Source of the DNA: Paenibacillus athensensis
Lineage (GTDB): Bacteria > Bacillota > Bacilli > Paenibacillales > NBRC-103111
Direction of reading: 5' to 3'
NCBI RefSeq assembly: GCF_004514475.2
Contig: NZ_MYFO02000011.1
Coordinates: 1-47,211, forward strand
DNA: 47,211 nucleotides
Shown: piece by piece, positions 13,091 to 21,801 of the stretch
Numbering within the stretch: the stretch's first letter is position 1
Layout of the letters: each line of letters opens with the position of its first letter
Position numbers and translations under genes: made by a program
Notes under the pieces: model-generated
Databases searched by the model: none
What the model was told of the DNA's origin: nothing
The model's input: the letters and a program-made list of their open reading frames with translations, nothing else

Positions 13091-14478
13091 CCCCGTCTCC
13101 TCCTCCACCAGATCAATCCGCCGGTCAGCAGCAGCACAAGCGGGAAGGCCACAATCGTCATGCTGAAAATAAAGTTGGCTTGCCCCGGCGAAATCAACGC
13201 TTCCTGATAAGCGTCGCCTTGACGCGGTCGGATCGTCACCTGATCCTTTTGCTCCTGCAGCCAGCCGATGCTGTTGAGCGCAAAATCTTTATTCCCCTGA
13301 TTCTGGATTTCCTGATCGAGCAGGAACGTCGAGCCGCCGAGAATGACCGCTTTCGGCTTCTGGTCCTTGTCCTGCACGGCGTAGCCGAGATTCAGCGGAC
13401 CTTTGACATCGGTGTCGTCCTGCTTGGTGCGCGATTGCTTGAGCATCGCGATATCCGTCTCGCCATAGGCCTTGTCGGTTGTCGTCAGCAGCAGCGAGGT
13501 CGTCAGATCGCCCGGATTCTCCTCCGCGCCCAGCGCCACGGCCAGCGACATGATCGTCACCAGATTGTATTGCGACAGCTTGCTTGTAATCTCATGAGAG
13601 CCGTACTCCGGAATGATCGTCAGCGGATCGAACAGCGTCGTTTGCTTGGCTTCAATCGCCACCGCATGCTGGTCCTTGACGCCGTATTCGCTCATAATCG
13701 AATCGATGTTTTTCCACTGTGTCGCCAGATTTTCATTAAAGCCGAGGGCGATGTAGATTTTACCCTTGCCTTTCAAATAAGCTTTGATCAGCTCGGTTTC
13801 CTTGTCGTTCAGATCGTTTTGCGGTCCGAGCAGCAGCAGCATCTGCGCATCGTCGGGAATTTTGCCGTCGCGGTACAGATTCAGCTCCTTCACCTCGAAG
13901 TTCTCGCCCTCCAGACTGCTCTTGAGCACGCTAAGCTGGGCCAGCGGCAGCTCCTGATGCCCGGAAAGCGCATAAACGATATGCTTCTCCTTGGACGTCA
14001 GGCCGGTGATCGCTTGCGTCAGCTTCTCCTCGCCGCTGAACTGGTAGGAGCCGTCCTGCTGCTGACCGGCGATAAACATTTCATAGAAGTTCACCGACTT
14101 CTTCTGGTCGCCGCTTTCGAAAATCAGCGTGCCGCCCTGATCGACGCCGTACTGCCGGGCCATCGAAGGCTGTTTGAGCATGTCGTATTCATCGAAGGTG
14201 ATGTGACTGCTGCGTTTTTTGTATTCCTGCGCCATGTCGACGACCTGCCGGGTGACGAACTCGTTTTGTCCGGCATTCGTGAAGGCGATGATGTGGATGT
14301 CCTGATCGAGATTTTTCAACGTATTTAACGTCTGCTCGGAGAGCGTGAAGCTTTTATTTTTGGTCAGATCGAGCTGAAAGCCCTTCAAGGAATGCAGGAA
14401 CAGCGTCAGGACGATAAAAATGCCGACGACGGCCAGCGAAACGACAACTGCGTTGGTGCCTCGTATCCATTTATTCAT
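13087..14478 (-). CDS. GldG family ABC transporter auxiliary protein
   Basis: The 463-residue protein has one transmembrane helix near each end (VVSLAVVGIFIVLTLFLHSL; FIFSMTIVAFPLVLLLTGGL), a C-terminal Arg cluster and a periplasmic-type ABC_transp_aux domain between them (LDLTKNKSFTLSEQT, HIVYALSGHQE, ILGGSTFLLDQEIQNQGNK). In Bacteroidetes GldG acts with GldA and GldF in gliding; in Firmicutes the substrate is unknown. ATG 14478 has GGAGG eight bases upstream and starts 5 bp after the permease stop. Confidence 0.88.
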   Translation of the reverse strand: MNKWIRGTNAVVVSLAVVGIFIVLTLFLHSLKGFQLDLTKNKSFTLSEQTLNTLKNLDQDIHIIAFTNAGQNEFVTRQVVDMAQEYKKRSSHITFDEYDMLKQPSMARQYGVDQGGTLIFESGDQKKSVNFYEMFIAGQQQDGSYQFSGEEKLTQAITGLTSKEKHIVYALSGHQELPLAQLSVLKSSLEGENFEVKELNLYRDGKIPDDAQMLLLLGPQNDLNDKETELIKAYLKGKGKIYIALGFNENLATQWKNIDSIMSEYGVKDQHAVAIEAKQTTLFDPLTIIPEYGSHEITSKLSQYNLVTIMSLAVALGAEENPGDLTTSLLLTTTDKAYGETDIAMLKQSRTKQDDTDVKGPLNLGYAVQDKDQKPKAVILGGSTFLLDQEIQNQGNKDFALNSIGWLQEQKDQVTIRPRQGDAYQEALISPGQANFIFSMTIVAFPLVLLLTGGLIWWRRRRG

Positions 14479-14483
14479 CGCGC

Positions 14484-15200
14484 TTACCTCCACCGCTTTC
14501 TTTCCAGCACTTGCATGCCGAGAATGAGGAATACAGCCGCCAAAGTGACGTAATACACGATGTCGCCGCCGTGTAAAATGCCTTTTTGCAGGTTAGCGGT
14601 ATGGCTGTTCAGCGAAAATTGCGTCACCCACTCCTTCAGCTTGCCGCCAAAGCTGTCCCCGAGCCAGTCGAGCAGCCACAGCACGAGCAAAATGACGAAG
14701 CCGGCAATGCCCGCGACCATCTGGTTATTGGTCAGGCACGACGCGAACAGGCCGATGGCCATCATCGCTGCGCCGAGCAGAAACATGCTCAGATAGGACA
14801 GCCACATGATCGGCTGATCGAGCGTGCCGAAGGCCGACATGATCAGCGGATAGATCAGGCTGATGCCAACCAGCGCCAACTGGACGAACAGCGCGGCCAC
14901 GTATTTGCCGAGCACGATTTCGCCGATGCCGGCCGGAGAGGTCAGGAGCAGCTCGTCGGTGCCCTGACGGAATTCGTCGGCGACCAGCCGCATCGTCAGC
15001 AGCGGAATGATAAACAGATAGACGAACGTCGTGTTGCTGACCACATACCGCGCGTCGACAATCGCCGGCTGCGCCGTGACAAAGCTGACGTAGAAAAAGA
15101 AGCTCGACAGCAGCACGTAAAAAGCAAACGCCACGTATGCAATCGGCGAATAAAAATACATTTGCAGTTCCTTGGCGCAAATGGCCCACATTCTACGCAT
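14484..15200 (-). CDS. ABC transporter permease, GldF/ABC-2 type
   Basis: The 238-residue protein has about six transmembrane segments and the ABC-2 landmarks ICAKELQMYFYSPIAYV, VADEFRQGTDELLLTSP and LGKYVAALFVQLA. It is the membrane channel of the neighbouring ATPase. The start at ATG 15200 overlaps the ATPase gene by 8 bp and has GGAGGT nine bases upstream; ATG 15191 is an alternative. Confidence 0.9.
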   Translation of the reverse strand: MRRMWAICAKELQMYFYSPIAYVAFAFYVLLSSFFFYVSFVTAQPAIVDARYVVSNTTFVYLFIIPLLTMRLVADEFRQGTDELLLTSPAGIGEIVLGKYVAALFVQLALVGISLIYPLIMSAFGTLDQPIMWLSYLSMFLLGAAMMAIGLFASCLTNNQMVAGIAGFVILLVLWLLDWLGDSFGGKLKEWVTQFSLNSHTANLQKGILHGGDIVYYVTLAAVFLILGMQVLERKRWR

Positions 15201-16365
15201 CCGCGTCCACCTCCGTCTCTTCGGCCGCCGGTTCATCCTGCGGCTGCGGGTCGGCTGACGGCTCATCGGTCGTCAGCTTGAGGAAGATATCCTCGAGGCT
15301 GGCGCTTTCGCGCCGCATTTCGAGGATGGGCAACCGGGCATTCGCGAGGCGGAAGAACAGCGCCTCGCGAATGTCCGCGCCGTCCGCGGCGGTTACTCGC
15401 ACGCGGACGATGCCTTCGCCGGCGGCTTGCGCAGCGGCCGGCGCGGCGATGGCGGCCGGCTCCGCCGGGGCCGCCGGATCGGCGGCGCGTTCGGACGCCG
15501 CCTCAGCGGTTGGGGCGGCGTCTGGAGCCTCCGCCGCCTCCATCGCCGGCGCTGCTGCGCCTGCGCCGGCAGTAGCTGCCTGAGCGGGCGTATCGCCGCT
15601 CAGGTCGCGGACCGCTGCGACCGCGTCGACGCTGCGCAGCTCGGCCAGGACGCGCTCACGCGGGCCCCGCACTTCGAGGGATACCTCGAAGGTTTCGCCC
15701 ATCGCGCGGCTCAATTGCTCGGGCCGCTCGTCGAGCACGACGCGGCCCTGGTTGATGATCAACACGCGATTGCACAGCGCGTTGATCTCGGGCAAAATGT
15801 GCGTGCTCAGCAGCACCGTATGCTTTTCCCCCAGCTCGCGGATCAGCTGACGAATCTCGATGATCTGCTTCGGGTCAAGCCCCGAGGTCGGCTCATCGAG
15901 AATAAGCAGATCCGGCTCGTGCAGAATCGCCTGCGCCAGCCCGAGACGTTGCTTGTAGCCCTTGGACAAGCCGCGGATCACCTGCCGCTCGCGGCCTTGC
16001 AGCCCCAGCTTTTCTATAACAGCGCCTACCCGCAGCTTGTGCTCGCGGGCGGGAATATCGCGCAGGTTGGCGATAAAACGCAAATACGCCTGCACCGTCA
16101 TCTCCGGGTAAAGCGGCGGCGTTTCCGGCAAGTAGCCGATTTTGCGGCGCGCCTTCTTCGGATGGTCGGCCATCGACAAGCCATCCACCAGGATTTGTCC
16201 GCGCGTCGGATTCAAATAGCCGGTGATCATGCGCATCGTCGTCGTTTTACCGGCTCCGTTCGGTCCCAGAAAGCCCACGATCTCCCCGCGCTGCATCGTA
16301 AAATCGATATTGTGCACGCCACGCTGATTCTCGTAGAGCTTGCTGACCTGCTTTACCTCAAGCAC
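15193..16365 (-). CDS. ABC transporter ATP-binding protein, GldA-like, with Ala-rich insert
   Basis: The 390-residue ATPase has Walker A GPNGAGKT, signature LSKGYKQRLGLAQA, Walker B LLILDEPTSGLDP and the H-loop STHILPE. The C-terminal domain is interrupted by about 60 residues of almost pure Ala/Pro/Glu/Gly (15430-15600) before it resumes with RVRVTAADGADIREALFF, and the protein ends in an acidic tail. GTG 16365 has GGAGGG seven bases upstream; the ATG 15 bases earlier has no ribosome site because that GGAGGG lies within it. First gene of the Gld-type operon. Confidence 0.9.
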   Translation of the reverse strand: MLEVKQVSKLYENQRGVHNIDFTMQRGEIVGFLGPNGAGKTTTMRMITGYLNPTRGQILVDGLSMADHPKKARRKIGYLPETPPLYPEMTVQAYLRFIANLRDIPAREHKLRVGAVIEKLGLQGRERQVIRGLSKGYKQRLGLAQAILHEPDLLILDEPTSGLDPKQIIEIRQLIRELGEKHTVLLSTHILPEINALCNRVLIINQGRVVLDERPEQLSRAMGETFEVSLEVRGPRERVLAELRSVDAVAAVRDLSGDTPAQAATAGAGAAAPAMEAAEAPDAAPTAEAASERAADPAAPAEPAAIAAPAAAQAAGEGIVRVRVTAADGADIREALFFRLANARLPILEMRRESASLEDIFLKLTTDEPSADPQPQDEPAAEETEVDADA

Positions 16366-16544
16366 TAGAAATCCCTCCATTTCAAACTGTCAAACTCGTC
16401 CTGCAGATTAAGCCTCATTTACTATAGCCTTGGAAGAATAATGCCACATTAAACAAATCTGAAAATAAGCTTAAAAAAATGTGTCCGAATTGTGAACGAA
16501 CCTCATGACGCCCGCAGTCCCCTAAGCTGGAACCGGCTGGCCCG

Positions 16545-16573
16545 TGTACGCTTTTTGCGGATTATAGTATAAT
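16545..16573 (+). promoter_or_regulatory. Possible promoter of the IGNRAV/HExxH protein gene
   Basis: A perfect TATAAT (16568-16573) lies 17 bases after a weak -35 (TGTACG, 16545-16550). The start near 16580 leaves a leader of about 70 nt. Confidence 0.45.
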
Positions 16574-16649
16574 TTATGGAAATATGCAGGTCATTGCGGT
16601 CGTCTGTCGATATCGACGATATTCAGCCCGAAAGGAAGTGCGGCGCATC

Positions 16650-17678
16650 ATGAAACCTCAACATCAGCAACGTTCCGGCAACGCCCCTCAGGCCCAAACG
16701 GATGAGGGTCATCAGTCGACAGGCCCCTCTTCATCCCCCGTTTCCGGCGTCATGCGCCTACAGCAAACGATCGGCAATCGTGCTGTGACGCAAATGTTCC
16801 GTTCACAAGCGGGATCGCCTGCACCGGGTCCGGCTACCCTTCAGCGCAAAATGATTTTTGAATCCGGCACCGAATATCTCGACGCCACCAAAAATACGAT
16901 TCCTTCCTCCGCCTACAACCGCGTTCAGGAAAAAGCCGCCTTCTATTATAATAAAGACGCCACCGACCTGACCTTTAAGCAAGGAGCGACCGGCGGAGCC
17001 GCGGCCTTCTTTACCCCGACCTCCGACTTCGCCGTCGACGGCACCATCACCGTCAAACCGCTGACGGAGCACGAAATCAGCAACCAGACGACCGATTATC
17101 ACAACCGGCTGATCGAGGTCGCGCACGAAACCCACCACGCCATCGACCATTGCGAGGACCTGAATTTAAAGCACGGCTCCTTCCGAGACAAAGTGATCAG
17201 CGAATTCCGCACCTTCGCCGTTCAATCGGCCGTGGCCGCTCAGATCAACCAAGGCGGACGGCGCAGCAGCGATAAATATGAGGGCTGGCAGCAGTCGCTC
17301 GACCCGGATCTGAAAAAGCCCGGCGATAGCTCCAAAAACGGCTTTGCTCCGGGCAACTACATGTTCGAAACTCTCAAATCGTATCTGAATATTTACGACA
17401 CCAAGAAAGCGAAAGATTACGACGACACCTCAACCGCCAAGTTCATCGCCGACAATCAAGGCGAGCTTGACCGGGCACTGGAGATTTACAAATCGCTGAA
17501 AAATAACACCGCCGGCGAGCACGACGAATACCTCGATACGGAAACCTATGAGGAGTTGGAGTCGACGCAGGATCTGGGCGGCGGGGTAACGCTGGAGAGG
17601 TTTAATGAACAAACGCGCCAGGTGCGAAAGCCAATTCCCAAGGGCGGCGGTGTGGAGCAGCAGGAGGAAGTGAAGTAG
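16650..17678 (+). CDS. Putative zinc metallopeptidase with eCIS-type IGNRAV leader
   Basis: The 342-residue product has a disordered, Gln/Ser/Pro-rich N-terminus followed by MRLQQTIGNRAVTQMF (about residues 35-50). This LQxxIGNxAV motif is typical of proteins linked to extracellular contractile injection systems and of DUF4157-type toxins. After a linker ending LQRK, the body carries VAHETHHAIDH (HExxH at 159-163) and a downstream EFRTFAVQ (Glu185), which fit a gluzincin-like zinc site. No signal peptide or membrane segment is visible. No phage-tail-like genes are in the window. The ATG has GGAAG upstream; earlier in-frame codons lack a ribosome site. Substrate unknown; the toxin or effector role is inferred. 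Confidence 0.7.
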   Translation: MKPQHQQRSGNAPQAQTDEGHQSTGPSSSPVSGVMRLQQTIGNRAVTQMFRSQAGSPAPGPATLQRKMIFESGTEYLDATKNTIPSSAYNRVQEKAAFYYNKDATDLTFKQGATGGAAAFFTPTSDFAVDGTITVKPLTEHEISNQTTDYHNRLIEVAHETHHAIDHCEDLNLKHGSFRDKVISEFRTFAVQSAVAAQINQGGRRSSDKYEGWQQSLDPDLKKPGDSSKNGFAPGNYMFETLKSYLNIYDTKKAKDYDDTSTAKFIADNQGELDRALEIYKSLKNNTAGEHDEYLDTETYEELESTQDLGGGVTLERFNEQTRQVRKPIPKGGGVEQQEEVK

Positions 17679-17842
17679 GGGGATGTGGGATGGGGGTTGA
17701 TGGGGCCACCTTCATAAGCTAAATCCTCAAAAAACCTATCACAGCTCTTTAATCCTGCAGAAAATGCCGGCTCCACTTTGACTAAGCTATAATAAATCCA
17801 TCAATTATTATCGCGGGAGGGCTGCCCCTACGATGGGAAGAA

Positions 17843-18103
17843 GTGCAGGAAAGATTTCCAGAAGAATGGGTCGTGTTCGAAGCTGTAGATGCTCACTCAC
17901 AGGACGGATTTCGGTACATCGATTCGCTGACGGTCATTGATCGTTATGACGATTCGTTGGATGCCATGAAGCGGTACAAACAATTGCACAAAGATCAACC
18001 AGGCAAAGAAATCTATTTTTTGCATACATCCCGACCGGATTTGAAAATTGAAGAAAAATGGATCGGTTTCAAAAGATGGCGGTGTATTTACCAAATGGTT
18101 TGA
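17843..18103 (+). CDS. Hypothetical protein, partner of a retropepsin-like gene, probably decayed
   Basis: The frame reads WEEVQERFPEEWVVFEAVDA, then RYIDSLTVIDRYDDSLDAMK, IYFLHTSRPDL and EEKWIGF. This matches, as I recall it, a small Bacilli family that normally starts MPLxWEEV. The equivalent start here is a CTG at 17822 (LPLRWEEV), with GGGAGGG directly against it, so normal initiation may be lost; GTG 17843 is the first usable in-frame start. The last residues after WIGF are out of keeping and coincide with a junction to the next remnant. Function unknown. Confidence 0.45.
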   Translation: MQERFPEEWVVFEAVDAHSQDGFRYIDSLTVIDRYDDSLDAMKRYKQLHKDQPGKEIYFLHTSRPDLKIEEKWIGFKRWRCIYQMV

Positions 18104-18260
18104 TTCCGTAATTTTAGGAGACTGGTCCGTAAACGAGTGCAAGGTTGAAATCGGCGCTTTAGATTACGGAATAGACATCGATGGCATTCTGGGCTTCGAC
18201 TTCATTCAGTCAGCCAAGCTCATCATTAATACAAACAAGATGCAAGTTTATGCAGACTAG
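18048..18260 (+). pseudogene. Remnant of a retropepsin-like aspartyl protease gene (C-terminal part only)
   Basis: From about 18075 the frame reads GGVFTKWFDSVILGDWSVN, then VEIGALDYGIDIDGILGFDF and LIINTNKM. This is the C-terminal half of small retropepsin-like proteins found beside the preceding family. The N-terminal half with the catalytic DTG motif is absent, and the remnant starts inside the 3' end of the preceding frame. A deletion that fused the two genes out of frame explains both. Confidence 0.6.
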
Positions 18261-18278
18261 AACCACCATCCCCACCCA

Positions 18279-18312
18279 CCCTGCCTCGACCGCTGTCGAA
18301 TGCAGGGTTTTT
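18279..18312 (+). terminator. Rho-independent terminator
   Basis: CCCTGC (18279-18284) pairs with GCAGGG (18302-18307), with an inner TCGAC/GTCGA stem, followed by TTTTTATTTTC. It ends the decayed gene pair. Confidence 0.8.
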
Positions 18313-18333
18313 ATTTTCTTTTTTACATTCAAG

Positions 18334-18614
18334 CACGAAAATCACGAAAAAATCAACGCGCGTTTATTACGAAAATAGCCGCGTGACTATTTCGTTCGAC
18401 ATTTTATAGTACGAAAATACCGGAAATAATTTTCGTAATTCAGGAATATATCCCCATATTAGATAGGCAATATTCATGATAAAATGAGCCTGTGAAAGCG
18501 CTTCACACACTGATATCAGCGGCTGTAATCGATTTTTATCCCTGCTGTAGAGGATTTTCGCCCTACGCTGAGCCGGTCAGCAAGAGTCATCGTATTTTTT
18601 CGTGATTTTTCGTG
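18334..18614. repeat. Inverted repeat pair with CGAAAAT motifs upstream of the GH16 gene
   Basis: CACGAAAATCACGAAAAAA at 18334-18352 recurs in inverted orientation, with one extra A, at 18595-18614. Between the two arms CGAAAAT or its complement occurs again at about 18370, 18412, 18429 and 18554. The arms are about 260 bp apart. No open frame lies between them and no target-site duplication is obvious, so this may be a small non-autonomous element or a set of binding sites. Confidence 0.55.
18491..18508 (+). promoter_or_regulatory. Possible cre-like / LacI-family operator
   Basis: TGTGAAAGCGCTTCACAC contains TGAAAGCGCTT, the left part of catabolite-responsive elements, with the right half off by three positions. 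Its place upstream of a secreted glucanase gene fits carbon catabolite control by CcpA or a LacI-type repressor. Confidence 0.4.
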
Positions 18615-18662
18615 GATTATGTACTAAAATTTTATCATTTTTCGGGAGGGACATTAAAGAAG

Positions 18663-19940
18663 ATGAAAAAGACATTAAGAAATAAGCTTTTGGCATTTCT
18701 GATGATTTTGTCGCTCGTTGCGGCTCTGCTGCCGTTCACAACGGCCAACGCGGCGTATAACCTGGTGTGGAGCGATGAGTTTAACGGCTCCTCAATCGAT
18801 GGCAACAACTGGACGATGGAAACCGGCACCGGATCTGGCGGCTGGGGCAACAACGAGCTGGAATATTATACAAATCGTTCGGAAAACGCTCGCATTGAAA
18901 GCGGCAACCTCGTCATCGAGGCTCGTAAAGAAAACTATGGCGGCATGAGCTATACGTCCGCTCGTCTGAAAACGCAAGGCAAGAAAAGCTTCAAATACGG
19001 CAAAATCGAAGCACGGATGAAGCTGCCAAGCGGCCAAGGCCTGTGGCCGGCTTTCTGGACACTTGGTACTGATCTCAATAGCGTCGGCTGGCCGAAAAGC
19101 GGCGAAATCGACATCATGGAGCACATCAATACCGAAGGCAACACCTACGGCTACATCCACTGGGATGCCGGCGGTCAAGCTGATTACGGCGGCGCCAGCA
19201 TGGGGATCGACGTCACGCAATACCATGTTTATTCCATTGAGTGGACAGCCAGCGCAATCAAATGGTTCGTAGATGGCGTACAATTCCGCGAAGCCAACAT
19301 CCTGAACAGCGTCAACTCGACGGAAGAGTTCCACAAGGAGCATTTCCTTCTGTTGAATCTGGCTGTAGGCGGCAACTGGCCAGGTTCGCCAAACGCATCG
19401 ACTCCGTTCCCTGGCAAAATGTACGTTGACTACGTTCGCGTCTATCAAGACGGCGGCACGACGCCAACACCTACACCAACGCCGACGCCTCCTCCATCGA
19501 GCGGCAACATTGTATCCGGCGGCACTTACAAGCTGATCAACGTCAACAGCGGCAAAGCGCTGGATGTGGCCAGCGCAGGTACGACGCCAGGCACAAACGT
19601 GCAAATCTGGTCGGATAACGGTACTAACGCGCAAAAATGGACGATTTATCAAAATGCCGACGGCTCCTACAAGCTGATCAACGTCAATAGCGCACTGGCG
19701 CTCGACGTGTCCGGCGCAGGCACCGCTGCAGGCACAAACGTGCAAGCGTGGACCGACCTGGGCAACAGCGCACAAAAATGGAACATCACCAAAAATGCCG
19801 ACGGCTCTTACAAGCTGATCAACGTGAACAGCGGCAAAGCGCTTGACGTGTCCTCGTCCGGAACAGCGGACGGCTCGAACGTTCAAATCTGGAACGACAA
19901 TGGCACCGGCGCGCAAAAATGGAATATCATTAAGCTGTAA
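18663..19940 (+). CDS. Secreted GH16 endo-beta-1,3-glucanase with CBM13-like lectin domain
   Basis: The 425-residue protein has a signal peptide ([20 protein letters not shown], cleaved near ANA-AYN), a GH16 domain (residues about 27-265) and a TPTPTPTP linker. Its C-terminal ricin-type domain has three tandem repeats of about 46 residues, each with YKLINVNS and QKW. GH16 landmarks are [17 protein letters not shown] and GEIDIMEH, which holds both catalytic glutamates; lack of the bulge-less lichenase context suggests laminarinase rather than carrageenase or agarase activity. The enzyme would cut beta-1,3-glucans outside the cell, with the lectin domain binding sugar. ATG 18663 is 12 bases after GGGAGGG. 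Monocistronic. Confidence 0.93.
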   Translation: MKKTLRNKLLAFLMILSLVAALLPFTTANAAYNLVWSDEFNGSSIDGNNWTMETGTGSGGWGNNELEYYTNRSENARIESGNLVIEARKENYGGMSYTSARLKTQGKKSFKYGKIEARMKLPSGQGLWPAFWTLGTDLNSVGWPKSGEIDIMEHINTEGNTYGYIHWDAGGQADYGGASMGIDVTQYHVYSIEWTASAIKWFVDGVQFREANILNSVNSTEEFHKEHFLLLNLAVGGNWPGSPNASTPFPGKMYVDYVRVYQDGGTTPTPTPTPTPPPSSGNIVSGGTYKLINVNSGKALDVASAGTTPGTNVQIWSDNGTNAQKWTIYQNADGSYKLINVNSALALDVSGAGTAAGTNVQAWTDLGNSAQKWNITKNADGSYKLINVNSGKALDVSSSGTADGSNVQIWNDNGTGAQKWNIIKL

Positions 19941-19967
19941 TCGCTTATCTTGATCCGTACATCAAAA

Positions 19968-19997
19968 GCCGTTCTCTCTTCGGAGAGGGCGGTTTTT
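19968..19997 (+). terminator. Rho-independent terminator, glucanase gene
   Basis: CCGTTCTCTC and GAGAGGGCGG form a stem with a TTCG tetraloop, followed by TTTTTG, 28 bp after the stop codon. Confidence 0.88.
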
Positions 19998-20096
19998 GTT
20001 ATGATTCCAAAAGGGTTCCACCCGACGCTGTCGAATAATTCATATAAAAGATGACGTTGCTTTCATACGCCAAGCTCAATGGGAGGAATAGATGAA

Positions 20097-21761
20097 GTGG
20101 AGGACTCTTCAATTTTACGGTTTAAAAAGCATGTATCGAACCTTATGCGGGCTCGTTTTCCTTATGTGTACATTTCGACTTGGGAGGAGGAACGGGCTGT
20201 AGCGATGATCCGTTCTGCAGTAACGGACGAAACCATGATCAAAACCGTGCGCAAGGTGTTTACTTGGACAGTGACCAACGGCTTGGCCGAAGACCAGCAA
20301 CGCGGCCGGGAAGAAACGAAGGCGCCGTTAACCTGTTTGGAATTCATTGAATCGTATGATCAGCCTGCAGTGTTTATTTTGAAGGATTTCCATATCTACT
20401 TCGGGGGTGCGGACAAGCAGACCGATCAAATCGTCATTCGTAAAATTCGCGACCTGATTTCCGTTTTGAAGATGAGCCCGAATCCCAAAAACGTTGTGTT
20501 CATTTGCCCGGAAATCGCCCTGCCTAACGAGCTGCAAAAGGAGATTACGATTGTCGACTTCGATTTGCCGTCCTTTGCGGAAATTAAAGGTGTGCTGGAT
20601 GAAATGATCGCCGCCAACCAGGCCGGGGGCCGCATTGCCATCGATTTGACTCCCGAGCAGGAGGAACGGCTGGTAAAGGCTGCGCTGGGACTCACGCTGC
20701 AGGAGGCGGAAAACGCCTTTGCCCGCGCAATGGTTGAAGACGGACGTCTGGACCTGCACGATGTGGAGATTATTTTGGAGGAAAAAAGGCAAATCATCAA
20801 AAAATCGCAGATTCTTGAATTTGTGAAAACCGAGCTACGGATCGAAGATGTCGGCGGTCTGGGGAATATGAAGCGCTGGCTGCTCAAACGTAACAAGTCG
20901 TGGCTCGATTCTGCGGCCCGCTACAACTTGCCCGCTCCTAAGGGTGTGCTCATTACGGGCGTCCCCGGCTGCGGCAAAAGCTTGATTGCCAAAGCGGTCA
21001 GCGCCATGTGGCAGCTGCCGCTGCTGCGTCTGGATATGGGGAAAATTTTTAGCGGTATCGTCGGCAGCAGTGAAGAAAATATGCGAAAAGCGATTAAAAC
21101 GGTTGAAGCCATCTCCCCGGCCATCCTCTGGATCGATGAAATCGAAAAGGGATTCAGCAACGTATCGGGATTCGGGGACAGCGGGACCTCCGGTCGTATT
21201 TTCGGGACATTCCTGACCTGGATGCAAGAGAAGACAAAGCCTGTGTTCGTGATCGCCACCGCCAACCACATTCAGTCCCTCCCGGCGGAGATGCTGCGCA
21301 AAGGGCGCTTTGACGAAATCTTTTTTGTCGACCTGCCGACCCGAAAGGAGCGCAGAGATATTTTTCGTCTCCATATCTCCAAACGGCTGAGAGACCCTCA
21401 AGTTATCGGCCAATTCGAAGCCAGTCGGGCCAATCTGGATCAGCTCGCGGATCTGACCGAAGGCTTTGTCGGCGCTGAGATTGAGCAAACCGTTGTGGCT
21501 GCGCTATTCGAGGCATTTTCCGAGGACCGCAGCATTACACTGGAGGACTTTATCAAAGCCATCCGCACAACCGTACCCTTGTCGGTCACCCAAGCCGAGC
21601 AGATCCAGCACATCCGCGAATGGGCCAATGTGCGGGCCGTTGCAGCAACGGCCAATGAAGACCGGCAGGAGTACCGGCAAGCCGAGCCTTCGGCCAAGGC
21701 TCCGGATTCCGGCGAGCAAGATGTGTGGCTGGCGCGCGGCGGCCGCTCCGTAGATTTTTAA
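20097..21761 (+). CDS. AAA family ATPase, Ycf46-like
   Basis: The protein, about 554 residues, has an N-terminal domain with [18 protein letters not shown] and [11 protein letters not shown], as in Ycf46-type ATPases, then a classical AAA module: Walker A GVPGCGKS (about residues 288-295), Walker [10 protein letters not shown] (about 343-351), sensor 1 ATAN and arginine finger RKGRFDE. The C-terminal tail is disordered and ends GGRSVDF. The role of Ycf46-like proteins is unknown. The GTG at 20097 has GGGAGG ten bases upstream; an ATG at 20079 in the same frame overlaps that site and lacks its own. It probably forms an operon with the next gene, 40 bp on, whose product ends GGRVVDF. Confidence 0.85.
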   Translation: MEDSSILRFKKHVSNLMRARFPYVYISTWEEERAVAMIRSAVTDETMIKTVRKVFTWTVTNGLAEDQQRGREETKAPLTCLEFIESYDQPAVFILKDFHIYFGGADKQTDQIVIRKIRDLISVLKMSPNPKNVVFICPEIALPNELQKEITIVDFDLPSFAEIKGVLDEMIAANQAGGRIAIDLTPEQEERLVKAALGLTLQEAENAFARAMVEDGRLDLHDVEIILEEKRQIIKKSQILEFVKTELRIEDVGGLGNMKRWLLKRNKSWLDSAARYNLPAPKGVLITGVPGCGKSLIAKAVSAMWQLPLLRLDMGKIFSGIVGSSEENMRKAIKTVEAISPAILWIDEIEKGFSNVSGFGDSGTSGRIFGTFLTWMQEKTKPVFVIATANHIQSLPAEMLRKGRFDEIFFVDLPTRKERRDIFRLHISKRLRDPQVIGQFEASRANLDQLADLTEGFVGAEIEQTVVAALFEAFSEDRSITLEDFIKAIRTTVPLSVTQAEQIQHIREWANVRAVAATANEDRQEYRQAEPSAKAPDSGEQDVWLARGGRSVDF

Positions 21762-21801
21762 TATACCGGCCGGCTCATCGTTGATTAATGGAGGGAACAC
21801 A

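Noticed and set aside
16545-17700. A complete extracellular contractile injection system
   Set aside because: No sheath, tube, baseplate or spike genes are in the window; the AAA ATPase at 20097 is Ycf46-like and not of the eCIS type.
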